DNA of 64,000 bases, from contig NZ_PHNJ01000008.1 in assembly GCF_008122205.1 (NCBI RefSeq), positions 1-64,000 of the forward strand, read 5' to 3'. Below, one piece after another: positions 8,681-16,246 of the stretch. The notes below the pieces were generated by a model. The model did not search any database, was not told where the DNA came from, and saw only the letters and a list, made by a program, of their open reading frames with translations. Made by a program: the position numbers and the translations under genes. This DNA is from Natronococcus pandeyae (GTDB lineage Archaea; Halobacteriota; Halobacteria; Halobacteriales; Natrialbaceae). The stretch's first letter is position 1. Each line of letters opens with the position of its first letter.

Positions 8681-10153
8681 CTACGTTCTCTCTTCGACCG
8701 CTCGAGCGATCTGCAGCGCCGTCGCCTCGTCGTGCCAGTCCGTGACGACCTGGAGCCCGACCGGCTTCGGCTCGTCCGCGTTAGTTTCCGCTGTCTCGCC
8801 ACACGGGACCGAAACGGCGGGCGTCCCGGTCAGGTTGAACGGCGCGGTGTTCGCGATGGTTCGTAACAGCCCGTCCATCCCCTCGACGGAGCCGAATGGC
8901 GGGGCAGCCATCGGCGTCGTCGGCGTCACGAGCGCGTCGACTTCGGAGAGGTGTTCGCGGACGGTTGCCGTGAACCGACGGCCGAAATCCATCGCGGCGA
9001 CGTACTGACGCCCCTCGAGGTGCTCGTTGAGCGCGCCGTGGTAGAGCAACTGTTCTTGGACGTTTGCCCCGAACTCGCTCCCCTCGGTCGCCTCCGCGAG
9101 CGCGTCGCGAAGCGGCGCCGTCGTTCCAGTTCCGACACCGTACGACACCCCGGCGTTCGCGACGAACGACGCGAACTCCGCCCCGGAGATCGTGCCGACT
9201 GCCGGTCCGACGAGGTCGTAGCCCTCGAGCGAGCGTCGCGTTACAGTCGCACCCGCGGACTCGAGGTCCGCGAGCGTCTCCTCCATCGCCCGTTCGACCG
9301 CGTCGTCCGCGGCGGCCATCGACTCCTCGACGACGCCGAGGGCGAGTCCGTCGACGCCGGCCTCGAGGTCCGCCGTGAGGTCGCTCGCCGCAACGTGGGG
9401 CGTCGCGTGCGTCGACGGATCGGCGACGTCCGGCCCCGCGACCGCGGCTGTGACCTCGGCGGCCGTTTCGACGTCGGGGGCCAGCGGCCCGACGTGATCG
9501 AGCGAGAGCGAGAGGTCGACGACGCCAAACCGAGACACCAGCCGGTGGGTCGGCTTGACGCCGACGACGCCGCAGAACGAGGCAGGAATGCGGATCGAGC
9601 CGCCGGTGTCCGTGCCGAGCGCGCAGTCGACCAGTCCGGCGGCGACCGCGGCCCCGCTGCCGCTCGAGGAACCACCCGGAACGCAGCCGTCGACGACGGG
9701 GTTCTCGGTCCGGCCGTGCGCGCAGGTCTCGCCGGTCGTGAAGAAGGCGAACTCGTCCATGTTCGTGGTGCCGACGATCGCGGCGCCAGCGTCCCGGAGT
9801 CGTTCGACAGCCGTCGCGCTGTACGGGGGCGTGTAGGTGAAGCCGGGCGACCCACAGGTCGTCTCGACGCCGGCGACGGCGACGTTTTCCTTGACCGCGA
9901 TCTCGAGCCCCTCGAGCGCCCCCTCCGCCGTCGGCGAGAGCTCGAATCGGGTTCGGAACGCGTTGTGCGGATCGTCGCCGTCTCGGGTTTCGTTCGGCTC
10001 GTCGCTCGTCGGTGGCTCGACGTCGAAGGTATCCGCCGTCGCTGCCAGCGTCCTGGCGGTCTCGAGGTGCTCGGACCGCTCCTCGTCGGTAACGGAAATG
10101 CCGTATTTGTCGGCGGCACGCGCGAGCGTCTCGGCTGAAAGGTCCTCGGTCAT
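8681..10153 (-). CDS. amidase signature family enzyme (GatA/amidase type)
   Basis: A 490-residue enzyme with the Ser-cisSer-Lys triad of the amidase signature family. The catalytic Lys is in IAVKENVAVAGV, and the signature GGSSSGSGAAVAAGLVD is followed by the substrate serine in GTDTGGSIRIPASFCG. It hydrolyses a carboxamide; it could be a general amidase, an aryl amidase or a GatA-like subunit. A true GatA role is less likely, because no GatB or GatC is adjacent and haloarchaea keep those elsewhere. Two starts are possible: ATG 10153 (MTEDLSAETLARAA) and ATG 10180, which adds nine residues. The shorter was chosen because it begins at the helix typical of the family. Converges with the M20 hydrolase and diverges from the methyltransferase. 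Confidence 0.85.
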   Translation of the reverse strand: MTEDLSAETLARAADKYGISVTDEERSEHLETARTLAATADTFDVEPPTSDEPNETRDGDDPHNAFRTRFELSPTAEGALEGLEIAVKENVAVAGVETTCGSPGFTYTPPYSATAVERLRDAGAAIVGTTNMDEFAFFTTGETCAHGRTENPVVDGCVPGGSSSGSGAAVAAGLVDCALGTDTGGSIRIPASFCGVVGVKPTHRLVSRFGVVDLSLSLDHVGPLAPDVETAAEVTAAVAGPDVADPSTHATPHVAASDLTADLEAGVDGLALGVVEESMAAADDAVERAMEETLADLESAGATVTRRSLEGYDLVGPAVGTISGAEFASFVANAGVSYGVGTGTTAPLRDALAEATEGSEFGANVQEQLLYHGALNEHLEGRQYVAAMDFGRRFTATVREHLSEVDALVTPTTPMAAPPFGSVEGMDGLLRTIANTAPFNLTGTPAVSVPCGETAETNADEPKPVGLQVVTDWHDEATALQIARAVEERT

Positions 10154-10230
10154 AGTGTGATAGTTAGTCGCACGACTCAAAATTCGTTGCCGTCCCGGAA
10201 CTCTATGTGGTCCGGTCCGTACGAGCCGGT

Positions 10231-10899
10231 ATGACGGAGATCCTTTCAGACGAGATCGTTCGCTTCGTGCGCGCAGTCGGCCCGGATCCCGACGAGACGC
10301 TCCGAGAGATGGACGAGTACGCCCGCGACGAGGGGTTCCCCCACGTCGGTCCCGAGGTCGGCACCTTCCTTCGGTTCGTCGCCCGACTCGCCGACGCCGA
10401 ACGGATCTTCGAGTTCGGCTCCGGCTACGGCTACTCGGCCTACTGGTTCGCCGATGCGCTTCCCGCGGACGGCGAGATCGTCCTCACCGAAGTCGACGAA
10501 GACGAACTCGAGCTCGCCCGCGAGTACATGACCGCCGGTGGGTACGACGCCCAGGCGCGGTACGAACGCGGCGATGCGCTCGAGACGATCGACGACTACG
10601 AGGGGCCGTTCGACGCGGTGTTGATCGACCACCAGAAACACCGCTACGCCGACGCCTTCGAGGCCGTTCGCTCGAAGGTGCCCGTCGGCGGCGTCGTCGT
10701 CGCGGACAACGCGATCACTGCGGGGCCGATAAACTTCGAGAAATTGCTCGCGATTGCAGAAGGGGACGATCCTGGCGAGGTGGACGAACACACGCAAGGG
10801 ATCGCCGACTACCTCGAGCGCGTGACGGCGGATCCGGCGTTCGAGACGATCGTTCTCCCGCTCGGGGAGGGGATCGCGGTGAGTTATCGCGTGGAGTAA
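10231..10899 (+). CDS. SAM-dependent O-methyltransferase (COMT/class I type)
   Basis: A 222-residue Rossmann-fold methyltransferase of the small O-methyltransferase family (PF01596-like). The SAM-binding loop is FEFGSGYGYSAYWF, the acidic residue binding the ribose is in VLTEVDEDEL, and the metal or catalytic region includes DAVLIDHQKH and VVVADNAIT. Family members methylate catechols, caffeoyl-CoA or other hydroxyls with a divalent cation; the substrate here is unknown. The ATG at 10231 begins MTEILSDEIVRF; a GTG at 10207 in frame would add eight unlike residues. The 3' end overlaps the convergent membrane protein gene by 16 bases. Confidence 0.85.
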   Translation: MTEILSDEIVRFVRAVGPDPDETLREMDEYARDEGFPHVGPEVGTFLRFVARLADAERIFEFGSGYGYSAYWFADALPADGEIVLTEVDEDELELAREYMTAGGYDAQARYERGDALETIDDYEGPFDAVLIDHQKHRYADAFEAVRSKVPVGGVVVADNAITAGPINFEKLLAIAEGDDPGEVDEHTQGIADYLERVTADPAFETIVLPLGEGIAVSYRVE

Positions 10900-11342
10900 T
10901 CGGAGGTCGTCTCGCCCTCGAGCACCTGCTCGTCGGACAGCTCGGTCCCCGTTCGCGCGTACTCGCGGAACCCGAGGAAGACCGTCGCCGAACACGACGA
11001 GAGCAACGACGCCCACGTGACGGCCATCAGCGAGTGCACGAGAACCGTCGTCGAGCCGGGAACGACCGACGCGACCGTTCCGAGGCCGGCGAGATGAAGG
11101 CCACTGATGGCGAGAAAGCCGATCCAGAGCCCGAGGGCGAGCTGGGCGAGTTCTTTTCGAGAGATGCGGTCGGCGTAGTGGGCGGTGCAGTAGACGCCGC
11201 CGACGGCGAGCGCGGTCGCGCCTGCGGTCAGTCCGAGGGTATCTCCGGCGGCGGTCGCCGCGCCGGCACCGGCGAACAGCGCGAACGAGACGGCAAGCAG
11301 GAGTCGATTCGAACGATGAGCTGTTGAGAGCACGGAAGGCAC
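10884..11342 (-). CDS. four-helix membrane protein of unknown function
   Basis: A 152-residue hydrophobic protein with about four membrane segments: residues 13-32, 36-52, about 68-88 and about 103-125, then a polar acidic tail (TGTELSDEQVLEGETTSD). No catalytic motif is visible. The start is GTG at 11340-11342 (GTGCCTTCCGTG), and a TATA-like block (GCTATTTGTAC, minus strand, about 11370-11383) lies about 30 bases upstream, which supports a leaderless start at this codon. It converges with, and overlaps, the methyltransferase gene by 16 bases. Confidence 0.7.
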   Translation of the reverse strand: MPSVLSTAHRSNRLLLAVSFALFAGAGAATAAGDTLGLTAGATALAVGGVYCTAHYADRISRKELAQLALGLWIGFLAISGLHLAGLGTVASVVPGSTTVLVHSLMAVTWASLLSSCSATVFLGFREYARTGTELSDEQVLEGETTSDYSTR

Positions 11343-11398
11343 CGTTTTCGTGGGACCAGCACTCGCCCGTACAAATAGCTGTTGGCTGGCTACAGCCG

Positions 11399-11593
11399 CT
11401 ACTCTTCGGGTCCGTCGACCAGGACGCGTTCCTCCGGAGACTGGCGTCCCGGATGGATTCCGTAGGTGGCGAACCCGTACAGTACCGTTATGGCCACCGC
11501 ACAGCAGACTGTTGCCCCGGCGGTCGACGACTGTCTGTGCAGGATGAGACGTTCGGGAATAGACGATTGGCCGACGGCACCCGTCGTGTGCAT
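11399..11593 (-). CDS. small single-span membrane protein (64 residues)
   Basis: A short frame starting at ATG 11593 (MHTTGAVGQSSIPERLIL), placed 20 bases after the stop of the creatininase-family gene and in the same direction. It has one hydrophobic span (TVCCAVAITVLYGFATYGI) and an acidic C-terminal tail ending VDGPEE. The polarity pattern and the tail are like real haloarchaeal small membrane proteins, but no family was recognised. The frame stays open upstream only because it lies under the creatininase gene. It could be a co-transcribed small protein or a chance frame. Confidence 0.45.
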   Translation of the reverse strand: MHTTGAVGQSSIPERLILHRQSSTAGATVCCAVAITVLYGFATYGIHPGRQSPEERVLVDGPEE

Positions 11594-11613
11594 GCCGAAC
11601 ACACGGACCCAGC

Positions 11614-12405
11614 TTATCCGCCGCTTCCGGGCTTGGGATCGAGATGCGGCTCCGGCATGAGACCGTCGAACGGCTGGTCGTCGAGCCACTCGAGCAGCGC
11701 GACGAGTTGGTCCGTCGCGGCCTCGAAGAGCCGTTCGCCGACCCTCGGCGTCGCGTCGGTCTGGTCGCCGAAGACGCCGTTCGGACTGTTCTCGATCGAA
11801 TCGTAGAACGTCGTCGCGCCGTGGACGCGCTCGGCGTCGTAGTCGAAGACCGCGCCGCCGTCCCGGGCCTGCTCGAGGCGATCCTCGTGGACGAGTTCCT
11901 CGGCGATGTGCATGATCATCGCCGTCTCCTTCGGGCCGCCGTGGGGGCCGGGCGTTTCGAAGACCTCCTCGATGAGTCCGGGGATCGATTCGTCCCACAT
12001 CCACTCGATGGCGAAGGCAGTCTCGTCCTCGTGCAGTCGGCGGCCGACCTCGCGGAGGTGAGCGACGTTTCCACCGTGAGCGTTGACGAAAACGATCCGG
12101 TCGATACCGTGGTAGGTGAGATTCCGCGAGAGATTCTCCACGTAGTCGCGAAACACCGGCGGGTCGACCCACATCGTCCCGTGGAACTGCCGGTGGTGAG
12201 AGCTAACGCCGATCGGAATCGGCGGCGTACAGAGGTGGCCGGTGCGGTCGGTCGCCGCTCGAGCGAGCGCGTCCGCGATCAGGTAGTCGGTACCCTCGGG
12301 CAGGTGAGGGCCGTGCTGTTCCGTCGAGCCGAGCGGAACGACCGCGAGCGACTCGCTCGAGACGTAGTCGGCGAGGTCGGGCCAGGCCTGGTGTGGCAAG
12401 AACAT
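11614..12405 (-). CDS. creatininase / MftE-like amidohydrolase
   Basis: A 263-residue member of the creatininase family of metal-dependent amidohydrolases. The metal-ligand motif GSTEQHGPHLPEGTD holds Glu29, His31 and Asp40, and the second site VNAHGGN holds another His, followed by MWDESIPG and ETPGPHGGPKETA in the helical insertion. The family includes creatinine amidohydrolase, the riboflavin/F420-pathway enzyme ArfB and the mycofactocin peptidase MftE, so the substrate cannot be read from sequence. Length is typical. It diverges from the NikR-like regulator (145 bases between starts) and may form a two-gene unit with the small membrane protein downstream. Confidence 0.85.
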   Translation of the reverse strand: MFLPHQAWPDLADYVSSESLAVVPLGSTEQHGPHLPEGTDYLIADALARAATDRTGHLCTPPIPIGVSSHHRQFHGTMWVDPPVFRDYVENLSRNLTYHGIDRIVFVNAHGGNVAHLREVGRRLHEDETAFAIEWMWDESIPGLIEEVFETPGPHGGPKETAMIMHIAEELVHEDRLEQARDGGAVFDYDAERVHGATTFYDSIENSPNGVFGDQTDATPRVGERLFEAATDQLVALLEWLDDQPFDGLMPEPHLDPKPGSGG

Positions 12406-12519
12406 ATCTCACCCTCGCTGTGGATTGCCAAAACGTTGTGTGGCCGATACACACTGTGAAGTCGGTTGCGGGTGAATCGGCTACCGATGGTTTCGGCCAG
12501 CCCCGGATGCGATGGTAAA

Positions 12520-12528
12520 CCTTAATAG
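12520..12528 (+). promoter_or_regulatory. TATA-like element for the NikR-type gene
   Basis: CCTTAATAG is centred about 27 bases before the ATG at 12551, predicting a leaderless transcript. The region is shared with the divergent creatininase gene, so a NikR dimer bound here could control both. Confidence 0.5.
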
Positions 12529-12550
12529 TTGAACGCCTTCGAGTTATTAT

Positions 12551-12988
12551 ATGGCAGTTGTCAGCGTCTCGATGCCGGACGAACTCCTCGAGCGACTCGA
12601 CCAGTTCGCCGACGAACACGGCTACACCGGTCGCAGTGAAGTCGTCAGGGAGGCCTCCCGAAACCTCCTCGGCGAGTTCGAGGACACTCGACTCGAGGAC
12701 CGCGATCTGATGGGGATCGTCACCGTGCTGTTCGACTACGAGACGACGAGCGTCGAGGAGCGAATGATGCACCTGCGTCACGAACACGAGGACCTCGTCG
12801 CCTCGAACTTCCACAGCCACGTCGGCGACCACTACTGTATGGAACTGTTCGTCCTCGAGGGCGAACTCGAGGATATCTCGACGTTCGTCGGAAAGATTCG
12901 GGCGACCAAGGACGCACTGACGGTCGACTACTCCGTGACGCCGGTCGATAGCTTCGATCCGATCTCGCAGGACGGCAGCGGACAGTAA
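12551..12988 (+). CDS. nikR: NikR-family nickel-responsive ribbon-helix-helix regulator
   Basis: A 145-residue metalloregulator. Residues 1-45 form a CopG/ribbon-helix-helix DNA-binding domain ([20 protein letters not shown], then GRSEVVREA). Residues 55-135 form an ACT-like metal-binding domain. The nickel ligands of NikR are conserved in spacing: His77, His88 and His90 in NFHSH, and Cys96 in DHYCMEL, which correspond to E. coli His76, His87, His89 and Cys95. The protein should bind Ni(II), tetramerise and repress or activate target promoters. No nickel transporter is near, so the target is elsewhere, or is its own divergent promoter region. The TATA-like box 27 bases upstream fits a leaderless start at this ATG. 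Other metals cannot be excluded. Confidence 0.85.
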   Translation: MAVVSVSMPDELLERLDQFADEHGYTGRSEVVREASRNLLGEFEDTRLEDRDLMGIVTVLFDYETTSVEERMMHLRHEHEDLVASNFHSHVGDHYCMELFVLEGELEDISTFVGKIRATKDALTVDYSVTPVDSFDPISQDGSGQ

Positions 12989-13336
12989 GGTCGGCCAGCG
13001 AACGTAGGACAGGCTCAGTGATTCGTTCTGGAGGGGCGCCCCGTAGAGAGTCGGAAACGCACAGTCAGTTTCGAACAGTACCGGCTGAACACGGGACTGA
13101 TACTGTCGGACAGAAGTCAATGAGAAGTCGATCGCGAAGTAGCGGCCGTCGCCGCTGGAGACGACCGCGTCCGAGCGATCGATCTTCAAATAGTTCTGTC
13201 CGGCAGTATGATCGACGAGCCAGTTTTCACCTACCCGTGCCGGACGCCGCTTCTACGGGTAGTCGGGACCGATCAAGACGAGTTCCTCTTTTCAGAGAAC
13301 GCGTGGTTTTACTATTGCCCCGACGTACTATCAGCC
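12989..13336. other. 348-base spacer
   Basis: It contains the cupin promoter at its right end and otherwise no supported gene. An upstream extension of the cupin frame from 13208 is open but lacks family similarity and includes the promoter, so it was not used. Confidence 0.5.
13307..13317 (+). promoter_or_regulatory. TATA-like element of the cupin gene
   Basis: TTTTACTATTG is centred about 25 bases before the ATG at 13337, indicating a leaderless mRNA and supporting that start over the longer frame from 13208. Confidence 0.5.
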
Positions 13337-13714
13337 ATGTCTTACCGGAAGGTCAATTACGAGGACGTCGATCAGGTCTCGAGTGCGATGCACTTTTTGA
13401 GCGACCCGCTCGAGACCGAGCAGGTTGGCGTGACGGTTGCACGCTGCGATCCGGGCTGGAACAGTCAGCCACACGACCACGCGGACAACGAACACGAGGA
13501 AGTGTACGTCCTCATCGAGGGCGAGGCGACGGTCATCATCGACGACGAACCCGTCGAGATGGAGACCGGTGACGCGCTGTGGATTCCACCGGAGTCGACG
13601 CGCCAGATTCGCAACGGGGATCACGAGAGTGCCTTCGTCCTCGTGAGCGCGCCGGGAATCGCCGACGAGGAGCGCGAGGACGGCGACTGGCTGCTTTCAG
13701 GATTCGCCGGGTGA
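13337..13714 (+). CDS. small single-domain cupin protein
   Basis: A 125-residue cupin_2-type beta-barrel protein. Cupin motif 1 is seen as QPHDHADNEHEEVYVLIEG, with the metal-ligand histidines and glutamate, and motif 2 as METGDALWIPPESTRQIRNG, in which the usual final His is replaced by Arg. Such proteins can be metal-dependent dioxygenases, isomerases or sugar/ligand binders; a specific reaction cannot be assigned. The start MSYRKVNYEDVDQ is backed by a well-placed TATA-like box. Confidence 0.85.
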   Translation: MSYRKVNYEDVDQVSSAMHFLSDPLETEQVGVTVARCDPGWNSQPHDHADNEHEEVYVLIEGEATVIIDDEPVEMETGDALWIPPESTRQIRNGDHESAFVLVSAPGIADEEREDGDWLLSGFAG

Positions 13715-13877
13715 GGACTGGGAGACCATTTAGTGGCTCCGCGTCGTCGCTTCTCTCGGGTGAGACTCGATCTATTCGAAACACCACGCGGCCGTTTCGC
13801 TCGTCGTCTCCGCAGCTTTCGTCTCCGTACTCGAGCCAGTCGAAGTCGGTGGAACGACCGTTCCCGGCCTCGCCGTC

Positions 13878-14228
13878 GTGGTCTACGGCACGGCTCTCGG
13901 CGTGTTCATCGACCTCGACCACTTCCTCATCGCTCGTTTCAAGACGGGGACCTGGAACGCCCTCCGGTTCTGTTTCGTCAATCCACTCGCCGCCTTCACC
14001 GAGCAGGATCGAATCTTCAGTCGGGGTGACGTCGGCGCGCTCACGCGACTGTTGAGCCACCTGTTGCTCACCGGCATCCTCGTTCCAGCGCTCGCGCTCA
14101 CGAGCCTGCCACTCGGCGTCGTCACGGCCGCCGTACTCTACGCCCACATCGTTACCGACGTCGCCTGGGACATCCAGCGACTGCGAGGAACGGACCTCCA
14201 TACGGACGACCAGGCGCAGTCGCTCTGA
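13878..14228 (+). CDS. conserved membrane protein, N-terminus unclear (possible frameshift)
   Basis: The clear part encodes about 116 residues from a GTG at 13878, with GVFIDLDHFLIARF (an Asp-Leu-Asp-His motif of the type seen in membrane-bound metal-dependent hydrolases), a hydrophobic span LLSHLLLTGILVPALAL and a following one ending in YAHIVTDVAWDI. Coding similarity in composition continues upstream to 13764 without any start codon (SKHHAAVSLVVSAAFVSVLE), while a GTG at 13760 in another frame gives VRLDLFE. Joining the two frames would yield a natural start, so a small deletion near 13780 may have broken the gene, or the true start is unusual. Function unknown; DUF457/YdjM-like is a guess. 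Confidence 0.6.
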   Translation: MVYGTALGVFIDLDHFLIARFKTGTWNALRFCFVNPLAAFTEQDRIFSRGDVGALTRLLSHLLLTGILVPALALTSLPLGVVTAAVLYAHIVTDVAWDIQRLRGTDLHTDDQAQSL

Positions 14229-14315
14229 TGGCTCTCTCGAACCGGCTCGAGTCGGCGTCGCTCGGCGTATCACGCCAGCCCTGCCTATTTGGGTGTTGAT
14301 ATCGATCGACACGAT

Positions 14316-15467
14316 ATGGAGTTGCTGGACCAAAGCGTCGTTCCGGAGCACGCACACGCGATAAAATCCGAGGCTCGCGAGTTCGCCCGCGAACAGATCG
14401 AACCCAACGCCCAGGAGTACTTTCAGTCGGGCGAGTATCCCCACGAGATCCTCGAGGCGGGCCAGGAAGCGAACCTCGTCGCCCAGGATATCCCGGAAGA
14501 GTGGGGCGGCCGGGGACTCGACCTCCCGCAGCTGCTCGCGCTCACCGAGGAGTTCTACCGTGCGGACGCGGGCATCGCCCTCACCCTCCAACTGGCGAGT
14601 TTCGGCTGCGAAATCACCTACGAGTACGGCTCCGACGAGCAGTGCGAAGAGTACATCCGCCCGGTCGCGGAGGGCGACCAGATCTCCGGGCTCGCCGTCT
14701 CCGAGCCCGAGACGGGGAGCGATCTTGCGGGAATGCAGACCCGTGCGGAGAAAGAGGGAGACGAGTACGTCATCAACGGCGAAAAGTACTGGATCGGCAA
14801 CGGGGTCGAAGCGGACTGGGTTACGCTGTACGCACGAACGGGCGACGACGAAGACAACCGCTACGGAAACCACTCGATGTTCATCGTGCCGACCGACACC
14901 GAGGGGTACGAGGCCGAGCACATCCCCGAAAAGATGGCGATGCGCGCCTCCAAGCAGGCCCACATCACGTTCGACGACTGCCGCATCCCCGAGGAGAACC
15001 TGATCGGCCACGAGGGAGCCGGGTTCATGATGCTCGCCGACTTCTTCAACCACGGTCGCGTGATCGTCGCCGGCCACGGCCTCGGCATCGCCACCGCTGC
15101 CATCGAGGAAGCCTGGGAGTTCACCCACGACCGCGAGGAGTTCGGCCGGACGATAAACGAGTTCCAGGCGGTCCAGCACGGCCTCGCGGACATGCTCATC
15201 GAGTTCGAGAGCGCTCGGACGCTCACCTGGCGCGCCTGCGAGAACGTCGAGAACGGAACCCAGGCCGGCTACTGGGCAGCGATGGCGAAGACGAAGGCAA
15301 CCGAAGCGGCCGTCGACGTCTCGGAGCAGGGGATGCAGTTCCACGGCGGCCGATCGGTCCTCGACGAGCGACGGATCGCCCGCGCCTACCGGGACGCTCG
15401 GATTCCCGTCATCTACGAGGGGGCAAACGAAGTCCAGCGCAACCTGATCTACGGGCAGGCACCGTAG
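14316..15467 (+). CDS. acyl-CoA dehydrogenase
   Basis: A 383-residue FAD enzyme that puts the alpha-beta double bond into acyl-CoA, the first step of beta-oxidation. The full three-domain fold is present: N-terminal helical domain, middle strand domain with the signature ISGLAVSEPETGSDLAGMQ and the WIGNG segment, and C-terminal helical domain with DREEFGRTINEFQAVQH, QFHGG and the final substrate-base region ending IYEGANEVQRNLI, where the catalytic Glu lies. ATG 14316 gives the usual length (MELLDQSVVPEHAHA). The second acyl-CoA dehydrogenase at 18342 is of the same length but only moderately similar, so the two probably differ in chain length or branched substrates. Confidence 0.92.
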   Translation: MELLDQSVVPEHAHAIKSEAREFAREQIEPNAQEYFQSGEYPHEILEAGQEANLVAQDIPEEWGGRGLDLPQLLALTEEFYRADAGIALTLQLASFGCEITYEYGSDEQCEEYIRPVAEGDQISGLAVSEPETGSDLAGMQTRAEKEGDEYVINGEKYWIGNGVEADWVTLYARTGDDEDNRYGNHSMFIVPTDTEGYEAEHIPEKMAMRASKQAHITFDDCRIPEENLIGHEGAGFMMLADFFNHGRVIVAGHGLGIATAAIEEAWEFTHDREEFGRTINEFQAVQHGLADMLIEFESARTLTWRACENVENGTQAGYWAAMAKTKATEAAVDVSEQGMQFHGGRSVLDERRIARAYRDARIPVIYEGANEVQRNLIYGQAP

Positions 15468-15474
15468 CCGAGAG

Positions 15475-16047
15475 TCAGTACTCGGACTCGAGGTCCTCGA
15501 ACGCGCCGACGAAGTCGTCGTGCGTCGCCAGTTCGTCGACCGTGTCCTCGAGGCGATGTTCGAGATCCTCGACTCTCTGACGGAGATCCTGGTACCCGTC
15601 GCTGTCCGCGAGTTCGTGGTCTCCCTTCTCGGACTCGAGTAACGCCTTCTTCGAGACGAGCGCGTAGTAGTCTCGGATCGTCGACTCGTACTCCGAACGG
15701 CCGGCGACTTCCGTGACCAGTTCGATGAGTTCGTCCTTCGAGACGGGTTTGACGAGGTAGTCGTCGAACCCCATCTCGATGATGTCGAAGTCGGGATCGA
15801 CCGCCGTCACCATGATGACGCGGCAGTCGTATCCCTCCGCACGAATCTCCTCGAGGACGTCGTCACCGGATCGACCCGGCATCCGCCGGTCCAGGAGAAC
15901 GACGTCGACCGACGCGTCCATTTTTTCGAGTGCTTCCGTCCCATCGTAGGCCGTTTCGGTCGTCCACTCCGAAGTGAGCCACGTCGCGAAGAGATCTGCA
16001 AGCTGCGACTCGTCGTCGACGACGAGCACGGTTTGCCCGTTACTCAT
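15475..16047 (-). CDS. response regulator with C-terminal HalX domain
   Basis: A 190-residue two-component receiver. The receiver domain (about 1-120) holds the acidic pocket VLVVDDE, the phospho-acceptor Asp in VVLLDRRMPGRSG, the Thr in VIMVTAVDPDFD and the Lys in YLVKPVSKDEL. The C-terminal 65 residues are a HalX-type helical domain with a coiled-coil look (LRQRVEDLEHRLEDTVDEL); no DNA-binding motif is seen. Start ATG 16047 is preceded by GGAGG with about eight bases of spacing, while ATG 16071 lies about 20-25 bases after a strong TATA box; the first is preferred because it begins MSNGQTVLVVDDE. It is convergent with the acyl-CoA dehydrogenase gene. No histidine kinase is adjacent. Confidence 0.88.
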   Translation of the reverse strand: MSNGQTVLVVDDESQLADLFATWLTSEWTTETAYDGTEALEKMDASVDVVLLDRRMPGRSGDDVLEEIRAEGYDCRVIMVTAVDPDFDIIEMGFDDYLVKPVSKDELIELVTEVAGRSEYESTIRDYYALVSKKALLESEKGDHELADSDGYQDLRQRVEDLEHRLEDTVDELATHDDFVGAFEDLESEY

Positions 16048-16086
16048 CTGATCGCCCTCCGTTTTCATCATCTGTTACAGTCACGG

Positions 16087-16099
16087 TTTATATATAATC
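16087..16099 (-). promoter_or_regulatory. strong TATA box of the HalX response regulator gene
   Basis: Read on the minus strand this is ATTATATATAAAC, centred about 22 bases before an upstream ATG at 16071 and 45 bases before the chosen start at 16047. It therefore predicts a short leader carrying the GGAGG ribosome-binding site. Confidence 0.6.
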
Positions 16100-16246
16100 T
16101 CGAGCTGTGATAAATTTCGCGACCACTTGTAATCTGAGTAACGAGAGGGCGATTCGGTGCGCCGTGGATAGGGGAGGTGAATCCAAGCCTGTTCTCGACC
16201 CGATGTCGTCACCTGCGAACCACTCGGGCGGAGCGCCGTGGGCCGT

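Noticed and set aside
7288-8802. Long minus-strand open frame joined to the dCTP deaminase-like gene
   Set aside because: It lies opposite the clear M20 hydrolase gene and its product is Arg/Gly-rich without family motifs; only the part after ATG 7287 is gene-like.
13208-13336. Longer cupin protein starting at 13208
   Set aside because: The extra 43 residues have no similarity to cupins and include the predicted TATA box of the shorter gene.
13536-15344. A 602-codon minus-strand frame
   Set aside because: It is the antisense of the cupin, membrane protein and acyl-CoA dehydrogenase genes; the product has no motifs.
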